A DNA stretch of 64,000 bases from Pachyseris speciosa (taxonomy: Eukaryota > Cnidaria > Anthozoa > Scleractinia > Pachyseridae). A model generated the notes under the pieces. The model made no database searches. It saw only the letters and a program-made list of their open reading frames with translations, and had not been told where the DNA came from. Of this stretch, positions 35,401 to 45,199 are shown in pieces; position 1 is the first letter of the stretch; every line of letters begins with the position of its first letter. Both the position numbers and the translations under genes were made by a program. The stretch lies in assembly GCA_016490735.1 (NCBI GenBank), contig JAEMWC010000454.1:206001-270000 (forward strand), written 5' to 3'.

Positions 35401-38043
35401 CGGAGGTCAGATGATATATTTAGACCTAACAACTTAACAGTGGACACTACCTCTATTGTTTTCCCGTTGATGACAATGGGAGCAAAGTCCACGGCTGATT
35501 TAGCAAACGAAATTCGTAGTTCCTTACACTTCGACTCGTTTAGCTGGAACTTGTTTTGGTTAGACTTAGCGATTAATTCCTCCACATCAGATTGGATACG
35601 GCTAACTTCCTTCTTGTCAACACACTCTGCAATAGTTGTGTCGTCCACGTATTTCCACAGTTCCGTGTTACTGGTGTTGATGTCATCAATCATAAGAATA
35701 AACAGCCACGGCCCGAACTTGGTTCCCTGTGGCACCCCTGCCGGTACATTCCTCCATTCAGACAAGCAATCTTCTCCCAACTTGACTCTCTGCGTGCGGT
35801 CTGTAAGGAAATCGATGATCCAATACGATACGCCAATCGGCATGTTCAGGGCAAGCAGTTTCCCAGCGAGAAGCGTGTGGTCTATCAAGTCGAAAGCCTT
35901 CCGGTAATCGAATAAGACGACCCTGACGGTGGATCCTGAGCCATCCGTGTGTTTGGTCCAGGAGTGCACCATACTGATTAGCGCATGCGTTGTTGAGGAT
36001 TCTGGGATAGCCCCAAAATGGTTGTCTCCGATTTCCTTGAGAATTGATGGTCGCAAGTGATTCGCAACAACAAACTCCTCCGCCACCTTAGAGAGAACGG
36101 GCGTTAACGAGATGGGGCGCAGATGTTTATTTACGTCCTTGATTGGTTTCTGCTTTGGGATCGGCAGGGTATCAGCAGATTTCCAAGAAGGTGGTAGGCG
36201 TCTTTCAGCAAAAGAGCTGTTAATAATATCTGTCACCGTATCAGAGAGGAGATCCGCATTTTCCTTTAGCAACCATGCTGGAATACCGTCGGGTCCGGAC
36301 GCTTTCCTAGGGTTGATCGAAGCCAGCTGAAGGTAAACAGCATGCGCAGTAACGGCAAATGGCTGCGCGGTGGAATGGTCTTGCGGCTGCTGGAAAGTTT
36401 CAGCAGCTAACGGTGTAAAGTCTTGCATTGGGGAGAGAAAAGTATCATTAATCAGATTGGCCAAATCCGAGGCACTGAGAGACTCCTCACTTATGTGCTG
36501 TAATGATCTCATTAGCTCGTCCGAGTCCCTGATGGCCGATGACATGCCGCTCAGTTTTTTAACTTCTTTCCACCAAGCAGACGGTTTGCACTCCTTAAGC
36601 TGGCTAACTTTGGAGTCGTAGTACCGCTGCCTGCAGATCTTACGCTCACGATTCACTCGGTTTCGCATGAGTCGAAACATTGGCTGATTATTTTCCGTGA
36701 GTGCCCTTTGTCGCCGTCTGATTAGATCTTTCAAGGTTGGATTAATCCAGGGCGGGTCTCTAGAGTGGATAGTTTTAGATCGCAGGGGCAGTACACTGTC
36801 TAGACCATATTCAATGCAGGTTCAATGCATATAAAAACTTAACCTGCGAGCAGAGTCTCCTTCGATTTTTCTAGGAAGATCGAAGGAGACTCTGGTCGCA
36901 GGGTAATAAAAACTCCATTGACATCGTTTAGTTAAACACCATAAATAGTGATGCTGCTTAGCAGCAGCCCATCAAATGTCTTTTCTCAGATGCGTTGATT
37001 TTTAGCGGCTCTTTCCCCTGCGCGCCTACAATACTGCCAGATGCGCAGACTATAGTTTGTAGCCCGACTTGACCAACAAAAATTATGCCGACCATTCCGT
37101 AACTAAGACTTGCCAGTTGCTTCAGGGAAAACAGCAAAACATACCTCCTGTAGCACAATATATGAGTAACGCAATTCATCAGATTCTATCGAGGGTATCG
37201 TATAGCAGTGCCACTGCTAGTAGGATACCCTCGATAGAGTATCGGCAAGCTTAGGTCAGATCTTTTGCACAGCCCACGTAACTCCGTAATGTTACACACT
37301 ATAAAATAGCCACGCAGACTAAGAGAAATAGATTTCACCTTTTCCCTTTCATTTCAGGTTATGGTCACATGTCACCCCAGACCTGGCAAGGCCAGCTATT
37401 CTGCATATTCTTCAGTCTCATTGCCATACCAGTGGCTGGCATCATGCTAATCAGTGTCGGAAATCACGTGAGCCTTTTCATCCGGGTCTTCATTCGCTTC
37501 ATGGAGAAAACATGCTTCAGTAGGGTAGTGTCGAGGAGCGCTGAACTCAAGAGCACTGTAGTGACATTCGTGCTGATGATCCTTATGATTATATTTGGCG
37601 CTATTCTGACGTCACACACCGACAACTGGTCGTTCATCGAAGGCATGTATTTCTTCTTCATCAGCGTTTCCACGATCGGTTTCGGAGATTACGTCGTGAA
37701 CGACGGCGAGCTGCAATCTTCGGATCACAGCAAAACAATCGCTGTTAACTTCACCATCGTGCTTATCACCCTTGGTCTGTGTGTCGTGTCCAGTGTCCTC
37801 TGTTCAGTCAGCGCTGTCATCGAAGAGAGGCAGAGGCGACTGCGTATGCCCCATTCAGCTACCAGCGCTATAAACGCAGCTAATTTGGCCTTCAACACAG
37901 TTACTAGTAACCTACCTTTGAGGTTATCCACCAAGTTGAAGGGCAACAAAATAAAGGTCGACGAAGATGGGGAAAGCAGCAAACAAAATGGTGAAACGGA
38001 ACTGATTAACGATGGTGACACTACGCAAGTTTCAATAAACTAG
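32445..38043 (+). CDS. Two-pore-domain (K2P) potassium channel subunit
   Basis: Exons 32445-32769 and 37358-38043, joined in phase 1 exactly inside the first selectivity filter (TIG|YG). The protein is about 333 residues. TM1 is LCIKIGIYMLVMLVGAAVF (about 16-34). A charged extracellular cap with NDT and NIS glycosylation sequons follows. Pore 1 is TIMTTIGYGHMSP, TM2 FCIFFSLIAIPVAGIMLISVG, TM3 TVVTFVLMILMIIFGAIL, pore 2 SVSTIGFGDYV and TM4 FTIVLITLGLCVVSSVLC. Tails are short. This is the standard K2P plan: two such subunits form a background K+ leak channel at the plasma membrane. Both filters are intact (GYG, GFG). The 4.6-kb intron carries a LINE in antisense. I cannot assign a specific KCNK subfamily. 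Confidence 0.95.
33843..33966 (+). repeat. TCTCG/TCTCA pentanucleotide satellite
   Basis: About 25 pentamers of ctcgt, ctcat and ctcgc in the K2P intron. Confidence 0.9.
34236..34602. mobile_element. MITE with AGACTGCGAGCAGTCTC ends and inner palindrome
   Basis: The ends agactgcgagcagtctctaa and ttagagactactcgcagtct are inverted. Within it, tctaattttggtgatggatt and aatccatcgccaaaatta form a second inverted pair around a GC-rich centre (34253-34386). A distant relative is at 54905-55129. Confidence 0.78.
34766..36822 (-). mobile_element. 5'-truncated LINE with intact reverse transcriptase frame
   Basis: A 600-residue frame (34932-36734) extends upstream without stop to about 36822. It encodes a non-LTR reverse transcriptase: RPISLTPVLSKVAEE, the motif A region VVLFDYRKAFD, motif B GVPQGTKFGPWLF, motif C YVDD and a C-terminal RKRNFNVPL...T.TFIYSN. 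There is no apurinic-type endonuclease, so the copy is 5'-truncated. The 3' end is a (CTAT)n tail (34766-34784). GGTTCA flanks both ends (34760-34765 and about 36823-36828), a possible target-site duplication. Open over its whole length, so probably young. It lies antisense to the K2P gene. Clade not assigned (CR1/L2-like layout). Confidence 0.9.
36841..36906. mobile_element. Short palindromic MITE, CCTGCGAGCAGAG family, copy 1
   Basis: aacctgcgagcagagtctcc ttcgat folds back on atcgaaggagactctggtcgcagggt, about 30-bp arms. In the K2P intron. Confidence 0.85.
37185..37238. repeat. Strong 54-bp hairpin near the K2P 3' splice site
   Basis: tctatcgagggtatc pairs with gataccctcgataga, and inside it tagcagtg pairs with cactgcta. 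It lies about 120 bp before the exon-2 acceptor. Confidence 0.85.
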
Positions 38044-38084
38044 GCTATTTGTTAGAAAGAAAGCCTTAACATTGGCGATATAAA

Positions 38085-38370
38085 GGCCCAGGCAAACGAG
38101 GACGCATTGTTGCGGACACATTGTTGCTCATTATGTTTCTTGGCTGAGCAAACGAGCGGGACACAAAACAAACTTTGTGTTTCCATGCTGCGCAAACTGG
38201 AAAACATCTGTCGCGGACACAAAATGTTTCTGAAAAAAATCAGAGACATTTTTGTGCCTTGGAAACAAGTGTTGTGTCCGCAACAAATGCTGCGCGCTGG
38301 GGCAAACAGGGAATCACTTGTGTCCGCAACAATGTGTTCGTAACAATGTGTCCTCGTTTTCCAGGGTTTT
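38085..38370. mobile_element. MITE, about 285 bp, downstream of the K2P gene
   Basis: ccaggcaaacgaggacgcat and gttgcggacacattgttgc at the left are mirrored by gtgtccgcaacaatgtgttc and acaatgtgtcctcgttttcc at the right, arms about 45 bp with mismatches. Confidence 0.78.
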
Positions 38371-38486
38371 TAAACATTTTCGCATTTGACCGCGTAAGTT
38401 CATGAGAAGTTCTTATATAAATCAGTTATTTTTTATACCTGAACAAGTATACTGCGAGGTCAAGTTCTCTCCAGCTTGAAACAACG

Positions 38487-38568
38487 TACCCTGCGAGCAG
38501 AGCCCTTCGATCTTCCTCGATAACTTAAGTTTATCTAGGAAGATCGAAGGGCCTCTGATCGCAGGGTA
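38487..38568. mobile_element. Short palindromic MITE, CCTGCGAGCAGAG family, copy 2
   Basis: taccctgcgagcagagccct and tcgatcttcct pair with aggaagatcgaagggcctctgatcgcagggta. Same family as 36841-36906. Confidence 0.87.
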
Positions 38569-39149
38569 GAAACAACGGTGTTTCGTGCGAGAGACCATTA
38601 CTTCCTGCACAAAATCAATATTTATTTCCTGTTCAGGTGTGTCTTGTTGGTACTTCTTGACCCTGCCAACGGCTTACGCAGTCCCCACGCTTTTTTAGCC
38701 TGAGCACAATACCGAACGATGGCGTCATGATATAACTAATGGACGATAACGTCGCAATTTCGTTGATAAAAACCGAACTCGTACCAGATGAATTTGTAAA
38801 TTCCTAGTGGCCTACTCTTCTTTGCTGATCAGAATACGAACGGCAGCCGGAATCAGAAATGTTTCTTTTTTAAACCTGTTCTTACGAGGCCGTTCAAGCC
38901 ACCGTGAAAAGCAAGGGCGTTAAAAAGGAAGCATTCAACTTCCGGTAGGTTGCCGTCCTTAGCTCATTACACACACTACAATAGCCTGCGAACACAGACG
39001 TATTTCCGCCTGTTGCTTCTCTTCCCATAACCGGAAATACGTCCGTAATGAGCTAAACGTGTACTCAGCATTGGAACGTTCCGCAACCTGATTTATAACC
39101 AACTCGGTGCCTATTACGTCAAGTGGTCCATTTAAATATATCAGAAAGA

Positions 39150-39390
39150 AGAAATGTTATGAAGATATATACGAACTGTTCAAATACTGTAAATGTGTCA
39201 TCAATTTTTGACGATCAGTACTATGACCAAGCTGATGGTGTTGCTATGGGATCTCCATTTGGCCCGGTTTGAGCGAATATCTTTATGTGTCACTTTGGAG
39301 AGAAATGGGTGATGAAGGGAAGAGACTCCGGTCCATCTATTTGGTTTCGATACGTTGATCACATTTTACATGTTATTTGACAGTGGAGCC
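39150..39390 (+). mobile_element. Penelope-like reverse transcriptase fragment (palm)
   Basis: One frame reads DDQYYDQADGVAMGSPFGPV, a stop, ANIFMCHFGEKWVM, then SIWFRYVDHILHVI. These are motif B and motif C of Penelope-like reverse transcriptases (normally ...GPVLANIF... and RYVDD). The stop in motif B and YVDH in place of YVDD make it inactive. Confidence 0.82.
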
Positions 39391-39608
39391 AAATAGAATC
39401 CCTCTAGTTTTTTAACGGTTGTTCAACTCGTTTAGAAATACAGCTGAATAATTTCAATAAGAATTGAAATCACGAGAAATGTTTCTTTTTTCAAGGCATT
39501 GTAACTTTTATCGTTATTACCAAAGTAAATTGAACTGCGCGCTGCGTTCAGTTTCATCAGTAATTCGAAACATTAGACAACTAATATTAATAATTTGTTG
39601 GCTTTTCT

Positions 39609-40002
39609 TAGGCCCGATTCAGACGCCGTAATTTGCATGAACCGAACACTGAATGCATTCAGTTAAGGACATGAAAAGTTTGGCGTCTAAACAATTAAGA
39701 ACGGCTATTTTAATTTGGAACGGCTCAGACGTTCTTTTCGCCTGGGTGAGGCGTAAATTTCGACTTTGGAACGGCTTTGGTTCAGACGCCGAACTTTTCA
39801 TGTGCCGAACCTAATGCATAAATTATTATATTGTATATATTTAAGCAGTTTTACTCAGAACTGGAACTGGAACCGAACTGTATTAGGAACGCCAAATTAA
39901 GTTCGACGTCTGAATCAACAGGCGTAATTTTGTTAATTTGGGTCGGTCCAAATTCGAATTAAGTTCGGCTAATGAAAATTAAGGCGTCTGAATCGGGCCT
40001 TA
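39609..40002. mobile_element. MITE, about 394 bp
   Basis: Ends taggcccgattcagacgcc and ggcgtctgaatcgggcctta are inverted. The interior repeats variants of the same word (ggttcagacgccgaac, gttcgacgtctgaatca), so subterminal repeats are present. Confidence 0.85.
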
Positions 40003-41999
40003 TATATAGTTACAGATTGTCGGATTAAAACATTAAGTTTTACTTCATTAATCAACTGAGTGATATCGGTAGTTATCGCACCAAGGTAGGCACTTCATTT
40101 AGCGTAATTAAAAGTCCACTTGGTTTGGGTTTGATGTGAAATGCCCACCCCTGTCTTGTGTCTATTTTTCGTGCCATCTTTCAGCCTGATGAATTGCTCA
40201 AGGGCACCCAACGACAAGTTTCGGTAGATAACTGTTCGGTGAAGGGTAATTCGCCTTGGGCTTTCGGCGATGACTAAAGAGTGCACTCTGATTTTCGTAA
40301 CTAAAACGTGGCCTAAAAGATTCGTAATTGGGAAATCATAGCCCTGAGATTTTCGGAAAGGTCATAATTGCTGTTTTTGGCAGTCAAAAACGTCAGCTAG
40401 CAATTTCGGAAAGAAAATAGTTCCTAGAAAGCTTTCTGGAAAGTTTATTTCAGCTTGCATTTTCTCAAAGGAAGATTTTGTTCCCTAACATTTTCGGGCA
40501 ATTAAACTTTCAGCTCGGGAATCCGAACAGATGAACTATTTCTAGCTTATGAAAACATCACTTTAAACAGACATCAAACACCACAAGGTACTTAAAAATG
40601 CCTTGCTACAGCTTTTGGTTAATTTGTATCGTTGGCTGCCCCTGATTGCTGTCCAACGAAAGCTGTATTTTATCGAATTGTTAACTAGAAACCTCTCTGG
40701 AATCGCAAAGTTGTAACTCTGAATTTAAGGCGGTTTCAGGCGAATGGGTCAATGCAAAATACTGATTGCCCCATTGTTTCACTTTTAAGAAATCAGTTGA
40801 TATCTTCCCCGATTACCGCTTTGAGGCATGTCGTGTAGGAGACAGGGCACTTCGTTCAAATGTTTTGAGTCAACTGACGTAGGTATAATAACATCGGTAT
40901 ATAAACTTGGTTTACCGTTCGCCAAAATCTTGCTCAGTCGCCCTTCGTGCACAGTCGAATGTGACTCCGCGCATAAACTGGGACGTTCCTTCATCAGGAA
41001 GATGGGCCTTCGAGTAAAGCTGTCCCCAAGCCTCCAAAGTAACGCTCGTTTTGCTCAATAAGCTCGCTAATGTGGGGACGAGAGTGCTGTGACATGTGAA
41101 TACTGCGTGAACACTCAGTGTTGTGCATACTGACAACTGAAAGCTCTTAACGCCTTAATTATTGATTGCTTTTTATTTGCTTGCCAAGTTCGTTAACCAC
41201 ATAAAAAGGTTAGGATTGTTTGCAAACACACTGGGAAAAAACTGTATCAATTACGAAATTTGTATGGCTTAAGTCTAAACAATGAAGACCATGGGATTCA
41301 AAGGCAAAATGCCGAAAGGTCGCTAATACTTCGCCCGCGGTCACGGTGTTGTTTATTATTAGCTGAGCAAGACTTTTCTTTGTCGCTGTTTGTTATGTTC
41401 CACAAGGTGGTTCTCAATTTTGATTCTGTTTTAATCTTTGACCTGTTTCAATGCTTTTGAGGTTTTCTGTGGTGCTTCTGTGCCGGCCATGTGGTTAACC
41501 GCTATTGAAAGAATATACAAGTGTGAACAAAGTTTAGGCGTGTCAAATATTGCCTTGGGGCGTTGATTCTTTCGTGCGATAATTATTTTCTCGTTGTCAC
41601 AGAGCACTGGTGCAGAAACAGAAAAAAGCATTGATGGACGTTGCACCGTCACAGCTCTTCTCTATTGCATTAGCAAATGTATTTATAAGCGCTGGTGTCG
41701 TGCGTACGACACTCAGTCTGCCGTCGGGCTTTCGTAGGCGACCTCGCTTCCAGCAGAGAAGAGAACTGACTGTGTAGTTTGGATTTGATGCATGCAATGC
41801 AAGAGACCACCTTGTTCCCAGATTGGAGTCACATCTCGTGACAAGCACTTCAGAATTCGGCATCGTCTTCTTCCAATATTGCATCTAGACACGAATTTCT
41901 TTGTCGAAGAAAAGGTAACAAAGACTCTTTTCAAATAGTCTAGGGCAAGATATCGATATTTGAACTGAACTGATGTTAAGTGTAAAGGGAGTTAGTTTC
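40003..41999. other. Intergenic, no gene recognised
   Basis: About 2 kb upstream of the PRRT-like gene with only short, unremarkable reading frames. Upstream exons of that gene could be here but I cannot identify them. Confidence 0.45.
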
Positions 42000-42004
42000 T
42001 GACG

Positions 42005-42150
42005 AAAATGAGGTGCTGCGTAGGTGGGAAAATTTGGTTTGATCAACTGATTTCACTGATAACTGTAAATGGCCCCCTGAAAAAGATTAAAAACTGACCT
42101 TTCGAGCGCTAACCCTTCGTCAGAGCGATCAACTCAGTTGATAAGGCCAA
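42005..42150 (-). mobile_element. Penelope-like element 3'-tail fragment
   Basis: The minus strand has ctgacgaagggttagcgctc and gaaaggtcag, between repeats of tcaactcagttgat. This is the tail seen after the GIY-YIG frame at 6800-6890. Confidence 0.6.
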
Positions 42151-42577
42151 ATTTTGATGTTGAGTATCTTATTCAATACCAGGAGCCAGAAGTTAGAGTG
42201 ATTTTAGAGTGCAGTTGTTTGTTTACAAGAAGGCAGGAAATGCACGTAATATGCATTTGTTCGTCAACACGCAATCAAGGCTTGCCAGCTTGAAAGCCGA
42301 TTAACGATAACCCACGACTAAAAGCTAACCGAGGTTTACATTTCGGACTATAAAATGTTTTTGGAAGCTAATTTTAAACTTTAGAGAAGGAATATTCCTA
42401 GTCGATTAACACTAATGAGCGAAAATCTTCTAGAATCAACTTTCTTAACCTAACCCAGGATCAGCTCACTCGTTTATTGAACAAGAGAGCTTATTTGGCC
42501 GTACAGGTCTATAATGGATGCTCATATGATTTGTTCGCCGCGATTCACCATCTAAAATCGTCCCGACTTTCTCTGTG

Positions 42578-42785
42578 CGACCTTCTAGCTCAGTCGGCAG
42601 AGTAACGGTAGATCTAATCCGGAGGTCGTGGGTTCGATTCCACCGAGGTCAAAAGATTTTTTCTTTGCCTCGTGTGGTTCCCTGTTTCTCTTTACTAGGG
42701 CTAACGCCCAGTGGGTTATTCATGGGTTTGAGTAGCACTTTAATTTACACTTCAGAGTTAATTCTCTGTTCCACTATAATGGATG
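42578..42785 (+). repeat. tRNA-derived SINE, second family, copy 1
   Basis: Head with A-box TAGCTCAGTCGG and B-box GGTTCGATTCC (42581-42652), then a body (gattttttctttgcctcgtg ... agggctaacgcccagtgggt) that recurs at 55514-55716 and, reversed, at 55266-55425. Confidence 0.82.
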
Positions 42786-42935
42786 CTCAGTCGTTTTCGG
42801 ATCCTGGGTGGCTTTTTGAAATCTTGAGCAGTTGTCCCTCTTTCTCGTGATTCTGTCAGAGAGTAAGATACAGGTTATGATAACTAAACTGTGACAGAGG
42901 AATCCAAAATCCAAGGATAAAAGGTAGCGCGGTTC

Positions 42936-42938
<3 letters not shown>

Positions 42939-43029
<91 letters not shown>
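42939..43029 (+). repeat. (TA)n microsatellite, about 91 bp
   Basis: Pure alternating AT. The reading frame through it (Tyr-Ile repeats) is spurious. Confidence 0.97.
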
Positions 43030-43032
<3 letters not shown>

Positions 43033-43909
43033 AATTTTGAGTCAAGGAGGATTTAATAAAGCGATTTTACCTAACTAGGATTCAATAACCAATTAATTTA
43101 GCGATTTAATTTGCCTCTTTGCGGTTGTTACTGAAGATTGATTTTCAAACCGAGTGCGCATGTCTAACATATTTTATGACGAGAATAGACCACGTGATGT
43201 TACCCTAAAGAACTTCGCCTTATTCACGTGCATATGTACGCATAATTTATGAAAAGACAAAAGGCAAATTCCCTTGGGAAGATTGTCATTCTTTTTAGAA
43301 AGACAGTTCTAGCACTCGTGGATGACGTACTTAGTCATATGTTTTTGCTTCTGGATGAGAAAACATGACGTTTTTGTTTCTATTTTACCGTCACGCACGT
43401 CATATTTGCGGAAGTTATATTTTGCGGTTTGGCGATTTTTTTGAGTTTCGCGCCGGGTAACATATTTTTGCCGTTCAGGATGAATGAATTCTTCTAGTTT
43501 TGTTCAGTTGTGATAAAGACTATTTATCTAAGCGTGTACTCAAAGTTCAGTCTAAGCCGGGATTAGCTTAATCATGCTTTGAACAACTGTTCCCAGGAAG
43601 AAAGTTCAGCATTTATTATTTTCAGAAACGCTTTTTCGTTTTGCGTTTTTTATCGAAATTAAAGATCACATTTGTATGAGTTCTTTGTGTTCAAAACTTT
43701 GAAAGGTAAGCGCTTATGTCTCGCACCTTTCACAGAATGTGAGATTTTTAAATGGTATGGAATTTTTTTGTCATTACCACTTCAGATATGTTTCACGAGT
43801 CAGGAAACAGTTGACTGTCATCTCGGCCTCCTTCAAAGTAGTCATAACAAATCTGTTGCAACACGCTAACTATTGTTATAACGCTGTTAACATTATATGT
43901 TTTGTCTAG

Positions 43910-45039
43910 GACATACTGAGAACAGCAGCTGGCAAACAAATGGCAGTCTTGGGAGAGCCTAATCCTGCTTCTGAAAAGAGGCCTGCTATCGCTGAGCCCT
44001 TCCCAGAATGGGGCCCTGCTATGAAAACCTGGCAATGGGCCTGGGGACTCCACTGGATCGGTTTCGGGATGCTCTTCACTGCTCTTAGTCTGTACGCTCT
44101 ACTTTCATTGATACAAATTGCCAAGAAAAAAAGTAAAACGAAACGAAGACATTTAGCGATGGCTATCACGAGCCTCCTGTTTATCCTGGGCATGACAAGG
44201 GCCTTATTTTTCTTCATTAATCCTTACGAGTCCAAACAGTGCAACTTATTTCCCCGGTGTCCGGTCATGCTGTCTCGGTTACTGTTCGGTCTTGCCCTGC
44301 CATGCATCGCAGCTTCGTTCTCATTGGTCCACTTGGCGTTTCTTCAAGTGATGAAACTCAAGCTGTATCCCGAAAAACTGCAGAGCACCAAGTTCTTGTC
44401 GTGCATAATCTCAGTTCACTTCGGGCTTGCGATCATCACAGAAGTGATGTTATCACTATTTGCGGACATGAAGACCCTTAGCGTTATTTGTCAGTCGTTC
44501 TTTGTTGTCTTCAACCTAACCATCGCAGTTACCTTCATATACAGTGGCACGAAAATTGTCACTTACGTCACACGAAACCACACGCACGTGACTCGCCTAG
44601 GGCAGCGGAGCATGAGCGGTCAGAGCCGCAAAGATGCAAAAAAGGGCGAAATTCCAGCCCCCAGCGCTACCGTCCAAACGTGTCCAAACTTGTCAAGATA
44701 ACCTATATTACAGTGTTTCTTGGGTTTGCGAGCTGTGCACTTCAACTGTACTCGATATTTGGTGTCCATAAGATGCACAAGGATGACAATATGTCGGCCC
44801 CTGAACCCTGGCCCTGGTTGATATTTCAATCGTTGTATCGCCTTGTGGAGTTCGCTACCGGTTGTACCTTAGCCTACGTGAGCCCGCGACAAGTCAGCCG
44901 AAAGATTCATCCGTTCATGAGCTATTTTGATAGCTGCCGACAAGAGAGAGACAAAACTGGATCTCAAGAAAAAGATTATTCAAATGACGCCCCAAACAGT
45001 CAAGATTTGACAAATGATAAGAGAGACAGTGCTGCGTAA
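43910..45039 (+). CDS. Multi-pass membrane protein, PRRT3/PRRT4-like, with apparent frameshift
   Basis: Begins after an acceptor-like tttgtctag at 43901-43909, in frame with ATG 43940. Earlier exons are not identified. The first frame (to about 44640) encodes EWGPAMKTWQWAWGLHWIGFG and five hydrophobic segments (around GMLFTALSLYALLSL, AITSLLFILGMTRALFFF, LLFGLALPCIAASFSLVH, FLSCIISVHFGLAIIT, FFVVFNLTIAVTFIY). Membrane-type coding then continues in a different frame: VKITYITVFLGFASCALQLYS and a last segment LVEFATGCTLAYVS, ending at 45039. The switch falls at a run of six A (44638-44643), so a one-base indel or sequencing error is likely. The WG.AW..H...FG opening followed by several segments is the layout of the proline-rich transmembrane 3/4 family, whose function is not well known. 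Poly(A) signal at 45153. Confidence 0.75.
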
Positions 45040-45152
45040 TTACTTTGCGAAAAAGACAATGGAACGCAAATTTGAAAAGAATCTGAATCTGAAAACACTG
45101 ACATTGTTTTTCTATTTTCTTGTACATATCATTGTAGGAGCTTTCTTGAAAA

Positions 45153-45158
45153 AATAAA
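45153..45158 (+). promoter_or_regulatory. poly(A) signal of the PRRT-like gene
   Basis: AATAAA 114 bases past the stop. Confidence 0.6.
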
Positions 45159-45199
45159 TTATTTTGTGGAAACTAATACAGTTTACTGTGCTCAAATTG

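Noticed and set aside
35440..35907. 155-codon plus-strand frame
   Set aside because: Antisense shadow of the LINE reverse transcriptase frame.
42774..43034. Tyr-Ile repeat frame
   Set aside because: Translation of the (TA)n microsatellite.
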